Source: Acorus gramineus
Lineage: Eukaryota > Streptophyta > Magnoliopsida > Acorales > Acoraceae
DNA: 64,000 bases
NCBI GenBank assembly: GCA_030737835.1
Contig: CM060855.1
Span: 11,565,927 to 11,629,926, forward strand
Direction of reading: 5' to 3'
The position numbers were made by a program, and so were the translations under genes. Shown one piece after another: positions 61,001 to 64,000 of this stretch; positions within the stretch are counted from its first letter, which is position 1; each line of letters begins with the position of its first letter. The notes below the pieces were generated by a model. The model saw only the letters and a program-made list of their open reading frames with translations. It was not told the DNA's origin and ran no database searches.

Positions 61001-63980
61001 GCACAGAGACAGACATTTATGGTCAAGCAGCGTCAAATCTTGTTGCAGGCAATAACTTTGAGTCAACCATCCAAAACATTCTTGATATGGGTGGTGGGAT
61101 GTGGGACCGTGATACTGTAGTCCGTGCTTTACGTGCTGCTTACAATAACCCTGAAAGAGCTGTCGAATACCTATATTCTGTAAGTACAGTTAATTTTGTG
61201 GCTTTTACATTTTGAGGCTTGCAGTGCACATGAACACATGCTTGGTTCATTTTTAAATTCTTATTATTCGCTAGTGATTGAGGTTTACAATAACATCACT
61301 TATCACCAACCATGCCTTCTCAAAAATACAGTGCATTTAAAGTGTTTGATATGTAGTGAATGGCAACCTTATGAATGTGAATATATGAGATTCCAATGAT
61401 CTGTTCAACATAACACCTGCCAGATTAGGTTTCAAAATTTCCCTTTGGCTTATTTGGGCCTTCTATAATTGAACTTATGAAAGAATTTTCACCTGTTTAG
61501 ATGGAGTCAAAAGATAACATTTTACCCCAAAGGGTGATAGTTTCTTCTAGTTTCCTAATAGTAATTGCATAGTTTCTTCTAGTTTCCTAATAGTAATTGC
61601 ATAGTTTCTTCTAGTTTCCTAATAGTAATTGCATTTTATCATTAATTGGTCCACAGTCTCCTCTGCTTCTTCACATAGACCACATTTGGCGTCGTCCTTG
61701 TGCAACCATTTGCTTCTATTCATCTTTCTACATATTTTCCCCAAATTACAAGCTATATGAAGGTATGGACACTCAAAGGTGGCTCCATAACTCTTTGGAA
61801 TTTTAAGAAATATTTAGTTAGTTTAGAACTTTCAAAGGAGACTCCGCAATAAGCCATATCCAGTTAATTGGAGTTCCACACTATCCATCAAAACGAAATA
61901 AAAATATGAGTGCAAACAACTTTTTCTTGAAATTGGACCAGCATATTTGGCCCTGAATCCTGATTAGTTAGGTGTAGCTTATGCTGCAGAATTTCAGCCT
62001 CCATCTGTTTGAAACTCCTCTTTTGTTTTCTTTTTTGTTTAGAGTGGAGATCCCTCGTCTGTGTTTGTATCGAGGGGCAATTTTCTTTTAATGAATTGTT
62101 CCAATCTTCATTCAAAAAATGTTTAACTCTTGGTCTATTTATTTTCATCTGATAAATGAAGCCCCTTGCTCATTTTGGAGTCCATTGCTCTAATTTTACA
62201 TTGTTTGTAGAACACTTGCTACAACCTCATTTCTTATATTACTCATGCTTGAAGCCTTTTTAGTTGATATGTTATGTATCAGATTCAAATTACATTGGTC
62301 TTATTATGTTTCTTGTTTCTTAGTATTTAGAACTTATTATGAATGACTTCCATGCTGGACGATATGTTCTAAAGTGAATATTTATGAAACCACCTCTGGC
62401 TGTCCTGCTATAAGTTTTTGGTCATTCTGTTTAGCAGTCTCAGAACAAATTCTATTTTGGAATATTGTGGCTAAAGATTACATCTGTTGTCCTTGAATGT
62501 ATTGTTGACTTCATAAATTATATGAACGCGCACACACGCACACGAGGCATGTTTACTGAAGTCCTAGACCAGTACTTCGGATGGTTTCTAACAAGTTGTT
62601 AGGATGATATCAAGCAAGCATGAAGCTTCAATAAACTTATTTTGGTGGATGGGAAGGTTTGAGAAATCTACTGTTTATTTAATGACTGGAGATAGCAATC
62701 ACACATGAAGTCATGTTTTAATGATTTTAATCTCATTTTCTAGAAATTTTAAATGATTAATGCTTCTTATATCTACTGTGAGACAAATAGACAATGATTC
62801 TGCTGTCATCAATTTTCAGGGTATTCCTCAGACCCAAGTCCCACCAGTGGTCCAACCACCTGCAAGCAGTCAGGCTGTAAACCCTCCAGCACAGGCTACT
62901 CAACCAGTGGTTCCTTCCACTGGACCCAATGCAAACCCTTTAAATCTCTTTCCTCAGGTAAGGATAAGGAACCAACTGGCCTTCAATTTTTGGCTATAGT
63001 ATCTTGAATGTATAATATATTACTCTTCCAACAGGGCATTCCTAATACTGGCGCTGGTGCTGGTGCTGGTGCTGGTGCTGGCACCCTGGATGCTTTGCGC
63101 AACACCCCTCAGGTACACTGAATGCTATTTGTAGGGAAAGTTGATTGTGCACCTATATAGCATTAATTTATGTTTTCTATTTTGTAGTTTCGTGCCTTGC
63201 AAGCCATGTGCCAGGCAAACCCCCAAATCTTGCAGGTCTGTCATCGTAATCTTGCTACTACTACCTTCATCTCTGTCATGTTTGTGCTGCATATTGCTTA
63301 ACGTGTCTGGCTTGCAGCCGATGCTTCAAGAGCTGGGAAAGCAAAACCCTGGTCTTTTGAGACTGATTCAGGAGCATCAAGCTGAATTTCTTCGTTTGAT
63401 TAATGAGCCTGTTGAAGGAGCTGAGGGGTGGGAAATTTTCTATTATTATGATTTAATTTTTCTGTAGTAGCAGAGTTTAAATAACTTGCTGAACATTGCA
63501 TATCAGAAATCCACCGGAGCAGCTTGCTGCGGGTATGCCACAGACCATAGCTATAACACCAGAGGAGAGAGATGCAATCGAGCGTGTAAGTTTACATGTC
63601 CTGGTTTTCTACGGTTTTCATTTGCGTGCTTAGTACTTCCTTTCTCTCTATTTTATTAGTACGGAGCAATCTAACAGACATGATGGCATAAATATAGGGC
63701 CATCTTGGTTTATTATCCACTGTAATGATCAGTATAGTGCATAACTGCATACATCTTGCTTGTAAATTTCCGTGTTTGAATATTTTGTAGCCCATGCATA
63801 TGGGATTTCTTCTCACCCTCACTTCTATTCATTATTGTTATTTGTCATCATTCATTGTGGCAGCTGGAAGCAATGGGCTTTGATAGAGCGATAGTCTTAG
63901 AGGTCTTCTTTGCCTGCAACAAGAATGAAGAGCTAGCGGCGAACTACCTCCTGGACCACATCCATGAGTTCGAAGATTGA
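49008..63980 (+). CDS. RAD23: RAD23 ubiquitin receptor / nucleotide-excision-repair protein, 12 exons
   Basis: Shuttles ubiquitinated proteins to the 26S proteasome through its UBL domain and binds ubiquitin through two UBA domains; also partners XPC/RAD4 in DNA repair. Exons: 49008-49073, 52162-52323, 53532-53585, 55432-55508, 55634-55744, 60999-61179, 62820-62957, 63035-63112, 63188-63235, 63318-63427, 63507-63585, 63864-63980 (TGA at 63978). All are GT-AG, phases agree, and 406 residues result, the usual size. The N-terminal UBL starts [20 protein letters not shown] (with [13 protein letters not shown]). A Pro/Ala/Thr linker follows. UBA1 (about 170-215) has [21 protein letters not shown] Gly-Ala repeat is in exon 8. 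The XPC-binding/STI1-like domain is [16 protein letters not shown] plus [23 protein letters not shown]2 has [20 protein letters not shown] and ends HEFED. The exon 6 acceptor is a NAGNAG (60996-61001). Introns 1 (3.1 kb) and 5 (5.3 kb) are swollen by transposons. Plants have several RAD23 paralogues; I cannot assign a letter. Confidence 0.96.
49725..51081. mobile_element. Non-autonomous hAT element in RAD23 intron 1, perfect 8-bp TSD
   Basis: Left end CAGTGACGGACCCACA; right end in reverse complement CAGGGGTGGACCCACT. Flanked by GTTGAGAT at 49717-49724 and 51082-51089. 1,357 bp without transposase. 8-bp duplication and CAG termini fit hAT. Confidence 0.88.
54501..54937. mobile_element. PIF/Harbinger-like MITE in a RAD23 intron, TSD TAA
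   Basis: Left GCCCCCATTTGAAACGGGAA; right in reverse complement GCCCCCGTTTGGAACAGTAA. TAA flanks at 54498-54500 and 54938-54940. 437 bp. Same family as 33434-33904 and the degenerate copy at 30040. Confidence 0.82.
57430..60650. repeat. Complex of inverted repeats in RAD23 intron 5
   Basis: A block with CGGTATGCGGTTTGCTTGCG and GGGTACC at about 57590-57660 recurs directly at about 59065-59150 and inverted at about 60550-60645. A GC-rich block with TTGAACCG at about 57455-57515 recurs inverted near 60385-60435. CTTCTTCTTC/GATC-rich arms at about 58600-58720 pair with GAAGAAGA arms at about 59820-59910. Probably nested fold-back or MULE-like elements. Individual borders are not resolved. No transposase seen. 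Confidence 0.65.
61538..61633 (+). repeat. Three perfect tandem copies of a 32-bp unit
   Basis: Units at 61538-61569, 61570-61601 and 61602-61633, each starting TAGTTTCTTCTAGTTTCC, identical by eye. Intronic in RAD23. Confidence 0.95.
61640..61770 (-). mobile_element. LINE zf-RVT fragment in RAD23 intron
   Basis: The minus strand reads [20 protein letters not shown] then VDQLM, a typical plant LINE zf-RVT zinc-binding stretch. Upstream sequence to about 61900 is frameshifted. Confidence 0.6.
62041..62125 (+). mobile_element. Possible LINE 3' tail
   Basis: GGAGATCCCTCGTCTG followed by T-rich sequence and a short A-run resembles the tails at 4279 and 39880. No target duplication found. Confidence 0.4.
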
Positions 63981-64000
63981 TCGATGTCGTTGAATAGCTT

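Noticed and set aside
61538..61633. CRISPR-like array
   Set aside because: Three adjoining repeats without spacers, in a plant intron.

Overview
The window is nuclear DNA of a flowering plant. It holds interrupted genes with GT-AG introns: a plant PI4K-alpha, a single-B-box CONSTANS-like gene and a RAD23. These sit in AT-rich DNA crowded with plant-type transposons. The GC-rich, Gly/Pro-rich first exon of the CONSTANS-like gene would suit a monocot, but I cannot name the species. There is no sign of a prokaryotic, viral or organellar origin.

Layout. 1-6194 (+): the last six exons of a phosphatidylinositol 4-kinase alpha gene, whose introns carry LINE remnants. 6195-10602: MITEs and fold-back elements. 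10603-12193 (-): a complete two-exon CONSTANS-like/BBX transcription factor gene. 15048-24623: a complete but frame-broken Ty1/copia retrotransposon with near-identical LTRs and a perfect TATCA target duplication; its 3' LTR is split by a 2,978-bp Helitron. 26254-30883: two fold-back elements and a decayed hAT element with a transposase tail. 31-44 kb: diverged duplicated blocks, MITEs, LINE pieces (one LINE inserted into another), an ABCG transporter fragment, orphan exon-like fragments and a 426-bp Mutator-type MITE with a perfect 9-bp target duplication. 44610-48124: a LINE with a 16-bp target duplication and an inverted 5' part (twin-priming layout), itself interrupted by a 1,414-bp solo LTR with its own perfect 5-bp duplication. 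49008-63980 (+): a complete 12-exon RAD23 gene (406 aa deduced). Its introns hold a non-autonomous hAT with a perfect 8-bp duplication, a PIF/Harbinger-like MITE and a 3.2-kb complex of inverted repeats.

The three host genes are functionally unrelated: phosphoinositide signalling, light/flowering-type transcription control, and shuttling of ubiquitinated proteins to the proteasome with DNA repair. They do not form a cluster. I see no new multi-gene system. What stands out is the legible order of transposon insertions: Helitron after copia, solo LTR after LINE, LINE into LINE. Several boundaries can be called to the base from target-site duplications.

Exon coordinates were derived by hand from reading frame, splice consensus and family conservation.
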